DNA of 64,000 nt from Allofournierella massiliensis (GCF_004345265.1 NZ_SLUM01000005.1:62001-126000), one strand, 5' to 3'. Shown: positions 8,995 to 17,751, counted from the stretch's first letter. Program-made: numbers and translations. Notes: a model not told the origin generated them from the letters alone.

Positions 8995-9414
8995 TTAGAA
9001 CCACGGAGAAGTTTCGCCCTTAAATTGCGGAACAGCGCCATTTTGATAAGGGTCATAGTTATTGATGTTGCAACCAAACTCTTTGAGAAACAGGATTTTA
9101 TCATCATTTGTCCATTCAACAAGGGAAATCCCGTCAAAGGCTTCAACCTTTCCGTCGTTCATCTGATTTTTGAAGTACCATTCAACCATAGTTTGATTGG
9201 CTTTGTGGAAGAACTGCTTTATGTCCCATTGAAGCACAGTGCCACGGGTATTCCATTCGTCAAACCAAAGTTTGATTTTTGCAGAGCCGTGATATTCCGG
9301 CCCCCAGCTTTCAATGTAGGTGGCATTATCTGAAAACATCTCGGCTATACCCAAATCTTTCTTTTGCAGCCACATATCAAACCACCGGCGAATGATTGTT
9401 TCACGAGTTTTCAT
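8995..9414 (-). CDS. NTF2/SnoaL-like protein (cargo)
   Basis: A 139-aa protein with the cone-shaped NTF2/SnoaL pattern: a helical N-terminus (TIIRRWFDMWLQKKDLGIAEMF), then DNATYIESWGPEYHGSAKIKLWF and alternating strands with conserved W and F. Members include polyketide cyclases, limonene hydrolases and many uncharacterised proteins; no catalytic pair could be assigned. It is opposite in strand to its neighbours and richer in A and T, so it is probably an acquired passenger between tnpW and tnpX. The start follows GAAAAGAGG on the minus strand. Confidence 0.8.
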   Translation of the reverse strand: MKTRETIIRRWFDMWLQKKDLGIAEMFSDNATYIESWGPEYHGSAKIKLWFDEWNTRGTVLQWDIKQFFHKANQTMVEWYFKNQMNDGKVEAFDGISLVEWTNDDKILFLKEFGCNINNYDPYQNGAVPQFKGETSPWF

Positions 9415-9569
9415 AACAGACCTCTTTTCATTGTGGAATTATAGAAAAGTATATCATAAACCATTCAATGCGGCTACTGCCAATCGGATATAGTCGTTGA
9501 TTGCTACACAAAAACCGGCGATTTGACAAGCTGTAAAGAAGCAGATTTGACACTTTTGCCGCTATACAA

Positions 9570-9955
<386 letters not shown>

Positions 9956-10009
9956 TCCCTTCTTTTTTTGACCGAAAACAAAGGACTTTCACAATAATCA
10001 AGCAAGCCG

Positions 10010-10038
10010 GAGGGTGCTGCTGCACACTTCCGGCAGAA
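10010..10038. repeat. Inverted repeat before the first ICE gene
   Basis: GCCGGAGGGTG and CACACTTCCGGC form an imperfect stem around CTGCTG, directly before the ribosome binding site of the gene at 10049. It may be a leader hairpin. Confidence 0.4.
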
Positions 10039-10048
10039 GGAGGATATA

Positions 10049-10357
10049 GTGGGTGCTATCAAAGTCTTCTTGAAGGAGGTTCTGCTTCCAATCGCGCTTG
10101 CGTTCTGCCTCGCGTCATTTCTCAAGCCGATCTATATGCCTGACGGCGTATGCGACTACTTTCTTATGTGGATCTGCGTTGGATTACCGTTCGGCATCCG
10201 GAGGATGTGCCTCTGGCTCGTTCCCAGCGGCTACGGTATCTCCGGCTCAGTCGGCATCTTCGCATTGAACTTAATCATAGGCGGTCTTATCGGAGGACTT
10301 GCCTTCTTCATCGGGCTGCTGCTCGGTGTCATTCATACCATCCGAGAAATAATCTGA
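10049..10357 (+). CDS. DUF6050-type small membrane protein
   Basis: A 102-aa hydrophobic protein with about three membrane segments (LLPIALAFCLASFL; YFLMWICVGLPFGI; IFALNLIIGGLIGGLAFFIGLLLG). It resembles the DUF6050 family found at the start of Clostridia conjugative elements. GTG 10049 was chosen because it follows AAGGAGG. Function unknown; a membrane role in transfer or exclusion is only a guess. A strong terminator follows. Confidence 0.75.
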   Translation: MGAIKVFLKEVLLPIALAFCLASFLKPIYMPDGVCDYFLMWICVGLPFGIRRMCLWLVPSGYGISGSVGIFALNLIIGGLIGGLAFFIGLLLGVIHTIREII

Positions 10358-10372
10358 ACTACATCGTAAACG

Positions 10373-10425
10373 AAGAGGGTTTGTTTCTTCTCCAATTTGG
10401 AGTAAGAAGCAAACCCTCTTTTTTT
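10373..10425 (+). terminator. Strong intrinsic terminator
   Basis: AAGAGGGTTTG and CAAACCCTCTT form a stem of about 20 bp that continues inward (TTCTTCTCC / GGAGTAAGAA), followed by seven T residues. It separates the DUF6050 gene from the next operon. Confidence 0.9.
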
Positions 10426-10483
10426 GTTGCCCAAAAGCCGGAATATTTGCTGGCGATGCGGCGAAGGAAAGGAGTTTTTAAGT

Positions 10484-10732
10484 ATGAAACGCATGACAGC
10501 CGGTGATCTGCAAGCACTGGAATTGCTGATGCAGACCACACCCGGCTTTGAGCATTTTGACAGCGGCGCGGATGGCATTCTCCCTGAGTGCCGAAGCTGC
10601 CGCTTTCACCGTCCTCACTGGAAATATCAATCCTGCGTGTTTGCAGAGTGTCCTTACTGCTGCAATCCCGTTTCAACCCTCAAAAATCAAAGTGGCACAT
10701 CTGCTGCCGGAAAGGAAGTCAGTCATGGATAA
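10484..10732 (+). CDS. Small cysteine-rich protein
   Basis: An 82-aa protein with six cysteines in the pattern CRSC ... C ... CPYCC (about 47-73), suggesting one or two zinc sites. No recognised family. ATG 10484 follows AAAGGAG and begins MKRMTAGDLQALELLM. It overlaps the antirepressor start by 8 nt, so the two are likely coupled. Confidence 0.65.
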   Translation: MKRMTAGDLQALELLMQTTPGFEHFDSGADGILPECRSCRFHRPHWKYQSCVFAECPYCCNPVSTLKNQSGTSAAGKEVSHG

Positions 10733-11486
10733 CAAAATCGAAGTCTTCAAGAATGAACAGTTCGGTGAGGTGCGAACGATCCTCGAAGGGGAAACACTCC
10801 TGTTCTGCGGTTCAGATATTGCGAAAGCACTTGGATATGCCCGACCCGGAAAGGCAATTATTGATCACTGCAAGGGTGTCCTAAAACGGGACACCCTTAC
10901 AAGCGGTGGTATGCAGTCCCTTTCCTATATACCGGAGGGCGATGTTTACCGACTGATTGTTCACAGCAAACTCCCTGCTGCTGAGAAGTTTGAACACTGG
11001 CTGTTCGATGAAGTTGTCCCCACCATCCGCAAGACAGGCGGCTACATGACGGACTCCCTTCTGGAACGTATTCAGAAGGAACCGGCGGTCATTGTGGAGT
11101 TTGCTCAGGCGTTGATTCTGGAAAAGAATCGTGTGAAGGCTCTTGAGTGTGAGCTGAACACAGCGAAGCCTAAAGCTGATTACTACGACGCCTTCATCAA
11201 TCCGGATGACTGCACCAATATCCGAACGACGGCGAAGGAACTGAAAATCCCGGAGCGCAAGTTCGTCCAGTTTCTTCTCAGGGAGAAGTACCTGTTCCGC
11301 TCTCCCTCCGGGCAGCTTCTTCCCTACAACAAGGACAGCAATGCCGGACTGTTCATCGTCCGCGATTTCGTGACGTACTGCTACACCGGTTCTCAGACCT
11401 ACTTCACGCCGAAGGGCAAGGAGGTCATCCGAGTGAAGTTCCAGAAAAAGTGCGCCGAAGAGCTGCTTCCCAAGATGGCAAGGTGA
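10725..11486 (+). CDS. BRO-N/KilAC phage-type antirepressor
   Basis: A 253-aa protein. The N-terminal BRO domain (about 1-115) shows VRTILEGETLLFCGSDIAKALGY and the FEHWLFDEVVPTIRKTGGY motif. A coiled linker follows, then a KilA-C/ANT-type DNA-binding domain (TAKELKIPERKFVQFLL, about 165-185). In phages such proteins relieve repression; here it probably tunes transfer gene expression. ATG 10725 follows AAAGGAAG and begins MDNKIEVF. The next gene starts 6 nt after its stop. Confidence 0.88.
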   Translation: MDNKIEVFKNEQFGEVRTILEGETLLFCGSDIAKALGYARPGKAIIDHCKGVLKRDTLTSGGMQSLSYIPEGDVYRLIVHSKLPAAEKFEHWLFDEVVPTIRKTGGYMTDSLLERIQKEPAVIVEFAQALILEKNRVKALECELNTAKPKADYYDAFINPDDCTNIRTTAKELKIPERKFVQFLLREKYLFRSPSGQLLPYNKDSNAGLFIVRDFVTYCYTGSQTYFTPKGKEVIRVKFQKKCAEELLPKMAR

Positions 11487-11491
11487 TTTCT

Positions 11492-12391
11492 GTGGCAGTC
11501 TATCGCGTAAACAAGAATCGCGGCTATACGGTCATGGCGAACTTTCACCTCCGCGACAAGAGCCTGTCACTCAAGGCAGTCGGGCTTCTCTCAAAGATGC
11601 TCTCATTCAATGACGGCTGGAAGTTCTCCACCAAGGGACTTTCCGCAATCTGCAAGGAAGGTCCGGATGCCATTCTCTCCGCGCTTCGTGAGCTTGAAAA
11701 ACACGGCTACCTCGTCAGGCACCGGCAGAGAGACGGTAAAGGCAGGATGAGCAGTACAATCTTTGAGATATACGAAGAGCCGCAGGAGTCCACGCCAGAA
11801 CAGGAAATGCCACACACGGAAAATCCATGTGTGGAGAAGCCAGATGTGGATAATCCACGCGGGGATAAGTCCGCACAAATAAATACTAATCAAGTAATTA
11901 CCCAAGAAAGAAATACTCTCTCAAAGAACTATCAATCCATCAATCTTGATGGGATGGACAGGATGGATGAGCGAAGCGAGTATGAAGAGATTATCAAAGA
12001 GAATCTTGATTACGACATTCTCTGTCAGGATCCGAAGTTCGATAAAGACCGCTTCCGGGAGATCATGGACATCATGCTGGATGCTGTCTGCTCTACCGCT
12101 CCGACCATCCGTATCAACGGCGAGGATATGCCGCAGCAAGTGGTCAAGTCCCGCTTTCTCAAACTGAATAGCAGCCACATTGAGTACGTTCTGGAAGCAA
12201 TGAACAAGAATCCGTCAGACATCCGCAATATCCGGGCGTACCTGTTGACCGCTCTGTATAACGCCTCTCTGACGATAGACAATTATTACTCTGCGCTTGT
12301 CAACCATGATTTCTACGGGCAGGACAGATCAGCAGAGTCAAAGAAGCCCAAGACCTACGATTATAGCCTTTGTGAAGATACTTTTTATTGA
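11492..12391 (+). CDS. Replication initiator A-like / DUF6017 protein
   Basis: A 299-aa protein whose N-terminal winged-helix domain (about 1-90; AVYRVNKNRGYTVMANFHLRD, LSLKAVGLLSKML) is typical of RepA-N-like proteins of conjugative elements. A charged linker leads to a C-terminal helical DUF6017 domain (IMLDAVCSTAPTIRINGEDMP). The start is GTG 11492 behind AAGGTGATTTCT, since homologues begin at this point. It may initiate replication of the excised circle or act as a DNA-binding regulator. Confidence 0.82.
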   Translation: MAVYRVNKNRGYTVMANFHLRDKSLSLKAVGLLSKMLSFNDGWKFSTKGLSAICKEGPDAILSALRELEKHGYLVRHRQRDGKGRMSSTIFEIYEEPQESTPEQEMPHTENPCVEKPDVDNPRGDKSAQINTNQVITQERNTLSKNYQSINLDGMDRMDERSEYEEIIKENLDYDILCQDPKFDKDRFREIMDIMLDAVCSTAPTIRINGEDMPQQVVKSRFLKLNSSHIEYVLEAMNKNPSDIRNIRAYLLTALYNASLTIDNYYSALVNHDFYGQDRSAESKKPKTYDYSLCEDTFY

Positions 12392-12431
12392 ATACCATCG
12401 TGAGCATTGCTCGGAAAGGAGGACATTGCAA

Positions 12432-12467
12432 ATGAAAATCATCTATCGCCGGATTGTGCCGCCTTAG
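12432..12467 (+). CDS. Possible 11-codon leader peptide
   Basis: MKIIYRRIVPP lies behind a good ribosome binding site (AAAGGAGG, 12415-12422) in the 125-bp gap before the PcfB gene. A strong Shine-Dalgarno with no longer ORF suggests a leader or coupling peptide. Without conservation data this stays tentative. Confidence 0.3.
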   Translation: MKIIYRRIVPP

Positions 12468-12516
12468 CTGATGCAGCATTCCCACAATCATTCCAAGGAA
12501 AGGAGGTATCACTGCA

Positions 12517-13008
12517 ATGCAGGATGAAGTCAACACCAAAGTTGTTGCAATCATGATCAAGGGCGGCAAAATCTCTGCCGAGGTACTGAAAAAGGCGCTG
12601 GACAAGTTCGTTCAGGAAATTGAGAAGGCACAGAAGCAGATGCAGCAGCCCAAAGCCTATCGCGGCAAGCAGTCCATCAAGCATCTGATGAGCCAGAACG
12701 CCGCCATCTCCAACATCGAAGTGACGGACGGCAACATCAAGTCCTTTGAGCGGACTGCCAGCAAATACGGTCTGGACTTTGCGCTCAAGAAGGACGTTTC
12801 CGTTGAGCCGCCCAGCTATCTTGTCTTCTTCAAGGGACGGGACGTTGATGTTATGACCGCCGCGTTCAAGGAGTTCTCCGCCAAAACCGTCAAGCAGAAG
12901 GAACAGCCGTCCATCCGGCACAAGCTGGATCATGAGAAAGCCCAGAGCAAGGCACAACACAAAGAGAAGGTCAAGGTCAAGACCAAGGATCGGGGTGTGG
13001 AGCTGTGA
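12517..13008 (+). CDS. PcfB-like (DUF3801) conjugation protein
   Basis: A 163-aa DUF3801/PcfB protein. Members accompany the VirD4 coupling protein and the relaxosome in Firmicutes plasmids and ICEs, probably as adaptors. The core GKISAEVLKKALDKFVQEIEKAQKQ starts near residue 17. The C-terminus carries PSIRHKL followed by a lysine-rich tail ending in VEL, a tail shared with three other proteins of this module. ATG follows AAAGGAGG. The stop overlaps the VirD4 start by 4 nt. Confidence 0.88.
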   Translation: MQDEVNTKVVAIMIKGGKISAEVLKKALDKFVQEIEKAQKQMQQPKAYRGKQSIKHLMSQNAAISNIEVTDGNIKSFERTASKYGLDFALKKDVSVEPPSYLVFFKGRDVDVMTAAFKEFSAKTVKQKEQPSIRHKLDHEKAQSKAQHKEKVKVKTKDRGVEL

Positions 13009-14774
13009 ACAAACCCGATGTGAAGAAACTCATTCTTCTGAACCTTCCGTATGTCTTCGCCTTCTACTTCGCGGATAAGATCGCCGCCGTGTTTCGTCTC
13101 GCCCCCGGCACAGAGTTCATCGACAAGCTGACAAACGGCTTTGCCGTGTTCGGCTCTGCCTTTGCAAATCCGCTGCCCAGCTTTCATCCCGTCGATCTTC
13201 TCATCGGTCTGTCGGCTGGAGTGTTGCTCAAGCTGGCGGTCTACGTCAAGGGCAAAAACCGCAAGAAGTTCCGGCAGGGCGAAGAATACGGATCTGCCCG
13301 CTGGGGCAAACCGGAGGACATTAAGCCGTACATGGACCCAGAGTTCTCCAACAATGTCATTCTGACGCAGACGGAGTTCCTGACCATGAACAGCCGCCCG
13401 AAGCAGCCAAAATACGCCCGCAACAAAAATATCCTCGTCATCGGCGGTTCCGGCTCAGGCAAGACGCGCTTTTTCGTCAAACCTAACCTGATGCAGATGC
13501 ACAGCAGCTACGTTGTGACTGACCCGAAGGGTACGGTGCTGGTGGAGTGCGGCAAAATGCTTGAAAAGGGAGGCTACGTCATCAAGTCGCTGAACACCAT
13601 CAATTTCAATAAATCCATGCACTACAACCCATTCGCGTACATCCGCAGCGAGAAGGACATCCTCAAGCTGGTCAATACGATCATCGTCAATACGAAGGGA
13701 GATGGCGATAAGTCCGGCGAAGATTTTTGGGTGAAGGCGGAAAAGCTCTACTACACAGCTCTCATCGGCTACATCTGGTATGAGGCACCCGATCACGAGA
13801 AAAACTTTACTACCCTGCTCGAAATGATCAATGCCTCGGAAGCCAGAGAGGACGATGAGACCTTCAAGAACCCTGTGGATGTCATGTTCGACGAGCTGGA
13901 AGCCCGCGACCCTGACCACTTTGCGGTCAAGCAATACCGCAAGTACAAGCTGGCGGCTGGCAAAACCGCGAAGTCGATTTTGATTTCCTGCGGTGCAAGG
14001 CTTGCGCCCTTCGACATCGCAGAGCTGCGGGAGCTGATGAGTTACGATGAGATGGAGCTGGACACCATCGGAGACCGGAAGACGGCGCTGTTCGTCATCA
14101 TTTCCGATACCGATGACACCTTCAATTTCGTCGTGGCAATCATGTATTCCCAGCTCTTCAACCTTCTCTGCGACAAGGCAGATGACGTTTACAACGGACG
14201 GCTTCCCGTCCATGTGCGCTGTCTGCTGGATGAGTTTGCGAACATCGGTCAAATCCCGAAGTTTGATAAGCTCATCGCCACCATCCGAAGCCGGGAAATC
14301 TCGGCGTCAATCATCTTGCAGTCCCAGTCTCAGCTCAAGACCATCTACAAGGATGCGGCTGACACCATCACGGGCAACTGTGACTGCACACTTTTTCTTG
14401 GCGGCAAGGAGAAATCGACCCTCAAGGAAATCAGCGAGGTGCTGGGTAAGGAGACAATCGACCTTTACAACACCTCAGAAACCCGTTCCAACAACAACTC
14501 CTATGGCTTGAATTATCAGAAAACCGGCAAGGAACTGATGTCTCAGGATGAGATCGCCGTCATGGACGGAGCAAAGTGTATTTTGCAGCTTCGAGGCGTG
14601 AGACCTTTTCTCAGTAACAAATACGACATTACGAAGCATCCAAAGTACCGGCAGCTCTCCGACTATAACAAGCGGAACGCCTTTGACATCGAGAAGTACC
14701 GGCAGCACAAGCTGGTAGTCAAGCCCGATGACACATTCGACCTCTATGATATGGGCGAGGTCGATGCAGATTAA
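13005..14774 (+). CDS. VirD4/TraG-type coupling ATPase
   Basis: A 589-aa type IV coupling protein at the inner membrane that delivers the relaxase-DNA complex to the channel. Two N-terminal hydrophobic segments (about 5-20 and 60-78) are followed by Walker A GGSGSGKTRF (about 146-155) and Walker B CLLDEFANIG (about 406-415), the latter diagnostic of VirD4. The size fits the PcfC/TcpA-like group. Its start is GTG, overlapping the PcfB stop. A complex terminator hairpin follows, so expression of the downstream channel genes is partly separated. Confidence 0.95.
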   Translation: MNKPDVKKLILLNLPYVFAFYFADKIAAVFRLAPGTEFIDKLTNGFAVFGSAFANPLPSFHPVDLLIGLSAGVLLKLAVYVKGKNRKKFRQGEEYGSARWGKPEDIKPYMDPEFSNNVILTQTEFLTMNSRPKQPKYARNKNILVIGGSGSGKTRFFVKPNLMQMHSSYVVTDPKGTVLVECGKMLEKGGYVIKSLNTINFNKSMHYNPFAYIRSEKDILKLVNTIIVNTKGDGDKSGEDFWVKAEKLYYTALIGYIWYEAPDHEKNFTTLLEMINASEAREDDETFKNPVDVMFDELEARDPDHFAVKQYRKYKLAAGKTAKSILISCGARLAPFDIAELRELMSYDEMELDTIGDRKTALFVIISDTDDTFNFVVAIMYSQLFNLLCDKADDVYNGRLPVHVRCLLDEFANIGQIPKFDKLIATIRSREISASIILQSQSQLKTIYKDAADTITGNCDCTLFLGGKEKSTLKEISEVLGKETIDLYNTSETRSNNNSYGLNYQKTGKELMSQDEIAVMDGAKCILQLRGVRPFLSNKYDITKHPKYRQLSDYNKRNAFDIEKYRQHKLVVKPDDTFDLYDMGEVDAD

Positions 14775-14775
14775 A

Positions 14776-14853
14776 GCCCCGTCGCTGCACTGCGCAGTGG
14801 GTAAAGCCTGATGGCTCATCCCAAAGCAGAACAGCGACGGGGCATCTTTTTTT
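14776..14853 (+). terminator. Branched terminator between virD4 and Maff2
   Basis: A 12-bp outer stem (14776-14787 with 14832-14843) precedes ATCTTTTTTT. The loop holds a perfect palindrome CACTGCGCAGTG (14788-14799) and a hairpin AGCC-TGAT-GGCT (14805-14816). The transcript would fold as a branched terminator. Confidence 0.8.
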
Positions 14854-14908
14854 ATGCCCATTTTCAAAAAAACACACTCAACTTTCATCGATTCAAGGAG
14901 GAAAATCT

Positions 14909-15124
14909 ATGGCTTTTATCAATCAGGCTGTCACGGTTCTTCAGACGCTCGTTATCGCCCTCGGCGCAGGTCTCGCAGTGTGGGGTGTTGTCAACCTCAT
15001 GGAAGGCTACGGCAACGACAACCCCGGCGCCAAGTCTCAGGGCATCAAGCAGCTCATGGCTGGCGGTGGTGTGGTGCTGATCGGTACGACCCTCATTCCT
15101 CTGCTCTCCGGTCTGTTCGGTTAA
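14909..15124 (+). CDS. Maff2 family protein, copy 1
   Basis: A 71-aa, very hydrophobic protein with two membrane helices (VTVLQTLVIALGAGLAVWGVV; LMAGGGVVLIGTTLIPLLSGLF) joined by a polar loop ending KSQGIKQ. The Maff2 family is specific to Firmicutes conjugative elements. Size and topology resemble VirB2/TrbC pilins, so a role as channel or pilus subunit is plausible but unproven. Start behind CAAGGAGG. A near-identical copy follows at 15219. Confidence 0.85.
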   Translation: MAFINQAVTVLQTLVIALGAGLAVWGVVNLMEGYGNDNPGAKSQGIKQLMAGGGVVLIGTTLIPLLSGLFG

Positions 15125-15152
15125 TCCGGCAGCCGCGCAGAAGTAACCATCG

Positions 15153-15180
15153 GGGCGGGTGCCGGAAAAGGCACTCGCCC
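15153..15180 (+). terminator. Hairpin between Maff2 copies
   Basis: An 11-bp stem (GGGCGGGTGCC / GGCACTCGCCC, one G-U pair) with a 6-nt loop. The following T content is poor, so it may act as a processing or stability hairpin rather than a full terminator. Confidence 0.55.
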
Positions 15181-15218
15181 TTCACAATTCACCAACGATT
15201 TAAGGAGGAAATTCAAGT

Positions 15219-15434
15219 ATGGCATTTATCAATCAGGCAGTTACGGTTCTCCAGACGCTTGTTATCGCCCTCGGTGCGGGTCTTGCGGTGTGGGGAGTTG
15301 TCAACCTCATGGAAGGCTACGGCAACGATAATCCTGCGGCTAAATCTCAGGGTATCAAGCAGCTCATGGCTGGCGGCGGTGTGGTGCTGATCGGCACGAC
15401 CCTCATCCCCCTGCTCTCCGGTTTGTTCGGCTAA
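15219..15434 (+). CDS. Maff2 family protein, copy 2
   Basis: A 71-aa protein that differs from copy 1 at a single residue, Gly to Ala in the NPGAKSQ / NPAAKSQ loop. The DNA differs at many third codon positions, so the duplication is old and both copies have stayed under selection. Start behind TTAAGGAGG. It immediately precedes the VirB6-like gene, as expected for a pilin-like partner. Being encoded twice, it may be needed in large amounts. Confidence 0.85.
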   Translation: MAFINQAVTVLQTLVIALGAGLAVWGVVNLMEGYGNDNPAAKSQGIKQLMAGGGVVLIGTTLIPLLSGLFG

Positions 15435-15473
15435 TCCACGGCAAGCCCAGCTTAACCGAAGGGTGGTGAAATA

Positions 15474-16343
15474 TTGGGCAGCATTTTAGAAAAGATCGAA
15501 CAAGCTCTCAAGGATATGCTGATCGGATGGATCGAGAGCAACCTGACCAATATGTTCACCGATGTCAACGAGAAGGTAGGAACGATTGCCGCCGAAGTTG
15601 GGCAAACACCGTCCGGCTGGAACGGCGGCGTGTACCAGATGATCCGGGGACTATCTGAAAACGTGATAGTCCCCATCGCTGGTATCATCATCACCTTCGT
15701 TTTGTGCTACGAGCTGATTTCTATGATCACCGAGAAAAACAACCTTCACGACATGGACACATGGATGTTCTTCAAGTGGTTTTTCAAGGCGGCTGTGGCG
15801 ATCTATCTCGTAACACACACGTTTGACATCGTGATGGCAGTATTCGACATCGGGCAGAACGTAGTTTCCGGTGCAGCAGGAGTAATCCACGGCAACACGA
15901 GCATTGACATTGACGCGACGATTGCGCAGATGCGTACCGGCATGGAGAACATGGGCGTCGGAGAACTGCTCGGACTGTCGATAGAAACGCTCCTGATCAG
16001 CCTGTGCCTCAAAATCATGGCGATCCTCATTACGGTTATTCTCTACGGGCGCATGATTGAGATTTACTGCACCGTGAGCATTGCGCCTATTCCCATCGCA
16101 ACCATGAGCAACCGCGAATGGGGCAGCATCGGCACGAACTATCTGAAAGGCTTGTTCGCTCTGGCATTTCAGGGCTTTCTCATCATGGTCTGCGTCGGCA
16201 TCTATGCAGTGCTGATCAACGGCATGATCATCGCAGACAACATTCATTCGGCTCTGTTCTCTGTGGCAGCGTACACGGTCATTCTGTGCTTCTCGCTGTT
16301 CAAGACCGGAAGCCTCGCAAAATCCATCTTCCATGCGCACTAA
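15474..16343 (+). CDS. VirB6/TrbL-like membrane protein (CD0411 type)
   Basis: A 289-aa polytopic protein with about six hydrophobic stretches (for example VIVPIAGIIITFVLCYELI; LLISLCLKIMAILITVILYG; GLFALAFQGFLIMVCVGIYAVLI) and an amphipathic N-terminus. It matches the VirB6/TrbL-like inner-membrane channel component of Tn1549-type elements. The start codon is TTG behind GGGTGGTGA; no in-frame ATG fits. It lies between Maff2 and the methyltransferase in a tight + strand operon. Confidence 0.85.
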   Translation: MGSILEKIEQALKDMLIGWIESNLTNMFTDVNEKVGTIAAEVGQTPSGWNGGVYQMIRGLSENVIVPIAGIIITFVLCYELISMITEKNNLHDMDTWMFFKWFFKAAVAIYLVTHTFDIVMAVFDIGQNVVSGAAGVIHGNTSIDIDATIAQMRTGMENMGVGELLGLSIETLLISLCLKIMAILITVILYGRMIEIYCTVSIAPIPIATMSNREWGSIGTNYLKGLFALAFQGFLIMVCVGIYAVLINGMIIADNIHSALFSVAAYTVILCFSLFKTGSLAKSIFHAH

Positions 16344-16356
16344 GGAGGTCGGCAGC

Positions 16357-16926
16357 ATGAAGAAGTACAGCATCATCTACGCCGATCCCCCTTGGGCGTA
16401 TCGGACTTACTCCAAGAAGGGGCAGGGACGGTCGGCAGAAAGCCACTACCCGACAATGTGCATTGAGGACATCAAGGCGCTTCCGGTTGGTGAGCTTGCC
16501 GCCAAGGACTGCGCTCTGTTCCTCTGGATCACGTTCCCGTGCCTCTGTGAAGCACTCGAAGTGCTGACGGCATGGGGATTTTCCTATAAGACCGTAGCTT
16601 TTGTATGGGTGAAGCAAAACCGCAGGAACGACGATCTCTTCACCGGCATGGGGTACTGGACAAGGGCGAACGCCGAAATCTGCATCCTCGCCACAAAGGG
16701 ACATCCGAAGCGAGTTGACGCCGGTGTGCGTCAGGTCATCCTCAGCCACATCGAAGAGCATTCCAAAAAGCCGGATGAGGCGCGGAAGCGCATTGTTCGG
16801 CTCATGGGAGACCTTCCCCGCGTAGAGCTTTTTGCCCGTCAGTCTCCCGAAGGCTGGGACGTTTGGGGCAACGAGGTCGAATGCACGGCTCATCTTCCTA
16901 TGGAGGAAGCACCATGCTGCGGCTAA
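16357..16926 (+). CDS. MT-A70 family DNA N6-adenine methyltransferase
   Basis: A 189-aa enzyme with the catalytic DPPW motif at 10-13 (YADPPWAYRTYS) and the MT-A70 signature LFLWITFPCL and GFSYKTVAFVWVK. It would methylate adenine in DNA and probably serves as an orphan anti-restriction enzyme carried within the transfer operon. ATG 16357 follows AAGGAGG. Its end overlaps the XF1762-type gene by 13 nt. A second, unrelated methyltransferase lies at 20799. Confidence 0.9.
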   Translation: MKKYSIIYADPPWAYRTYSKKGQGRSAESHYPTMCIEDIKALPVGELAAKDCALFLWITFPCLCEALEVLTAWGFSYKTVAFVWVKQNRRNDDLFTGMGYWTRANAEICILATKGHPKRVDAGVRQVILSHIEEHSKKPDEARKRIVRLMGDLPRVELFARQSPEGWDVWGNEVECTAHLPMEEAPCCG

Positions 16927-17402
16927 AACCCATCTCTCTTCGTGACGCCAACGAGTATGTCCGGAAGTATCACCGACATCACAAGCCGGTTGCCGGTCAC
17001 AAGTTTTCCATCGGCTGTGAAGCAGACGGTGAACTGGTCGGTGTAATCATCGCCGGGCGTCCCGTCAGCCGGTATCTGGATGACGGCTTCACATTGGAGG
17101 TTACAAGGCTATGCACCAACGGGGCGAAGAACGCTTGCAGCTTTCTCTACGGTGCGGCGGCAAGAGCTGCTGCGGCTATGGGCTATAAGCACATCATCAC
17201 CTACACGCTGGAAAGCGAAAACGGTGCAAGCCTTCGGGCTTCCGGCTGGATTTGTCAAGGCAAAGCGGGTGGGCTTCGCTGGACGGGCAAGCGTCAACCG
17301 AAGGAGGATCAATATCCCGCACAAATGAAGCTGCGCTATGAAAAGCAGCTTAGAAAGGAGGAAACAGTCAATGGCATTTGTTCCGGTCCCGAAGGACCTT
17401 AA
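16914..17402 (+). CDS. XF1762 family GNAT-like protein
   Basis: A 162-aa protein of the XF1762 family, with LRDANEYVRKYHRHHKPVAGHKFSIGC at the start and ELVGVIIAGRPVSR as the core. The pattern YGAAARAAAAMGYKHIITYTLESENG resembles the acetyl-CoA binding part of GNAT folds. These proteins occur in phages and ICEs next to DNA modification genes. Given the overlapping MT-A70 neighbour, a role in DNA base modification is an attractive but unproven idea. ATG 16914 follows GGAGGAA. The 3' end overlaps the PrgI gene. Confidence 0.75.
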   Translation: MLRLKPISLRDANEYVRKYHRHHKPVAGHKFSIGCEADGELVGVIIAGRPVSRYLDDGFTLEVTRLCTNGAKNACSFLYGAAARAAAAMGYKHIITYTLESENGASLRASGWICQGKAGGLRWTGKRQPKEDQYPAQMKLRYEKQLRKEETVNGICSGPEGP

Positions 17403-17751
17403 CCGCGTCAAAACGAAGGTCATGTTCAACCTGACCAAGCGGCAGCTCATTTGTTTTTCCATCGCTGCGGCGGTCGGCGTCCCGATCTTCTTTCTGGCGA
17501 AGGCGCATCTCGACTTGTCTACGGCGGCAATGCTGATGGTGGTGATCATGCTCCCGTTCATCTTCTTCGCGCTTTACGAGAAGGACGGTCAGCCCGCCGA
17601 AAAGTATCTGTACCACATCGTACAGTCCATGTTTATCCGGGACAAGGTGCGCCCCTATCGCACAAACAATCTCTACGCTGAGATTCAGCAGAAAATCAAA
17701 GAACAGGAGGAATTGCAGCTTGAACAACAGCACAGTAAAGGCAAAGCCTAA
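17371..17751 (+). CDS. PrgI family (VirB3-like) protein
   Basis: A 126-aa protein with the N-terminal PrgI motif (MAFVPVPKDLNRVKTKVMFNLTKRQ) and two adjacent membrane helices (LICFSIAAAVGVPIFFLA; AAMLMVVIMLPFIFFALY). PrgI proteins take the place of VirB3 in Gram-positive channels and sit directly before VirB4, as here. ATG 17371 follows GAAAGGAGG. The 3' end overlaps virB4 by 32 nt. Confidence 0.9.
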   Translation: MAFVPVPKDLNRVKTKVMFNLTKRQLICFSIAAAVGVPIFFLAKAHLDLSTAAMLMVVIMLPFIFFALYEKDGQPAEKYLYHIVQSMFIRDKVRPYRTNNLYAEIQQKIKEQEELQLEQQHSKGKA

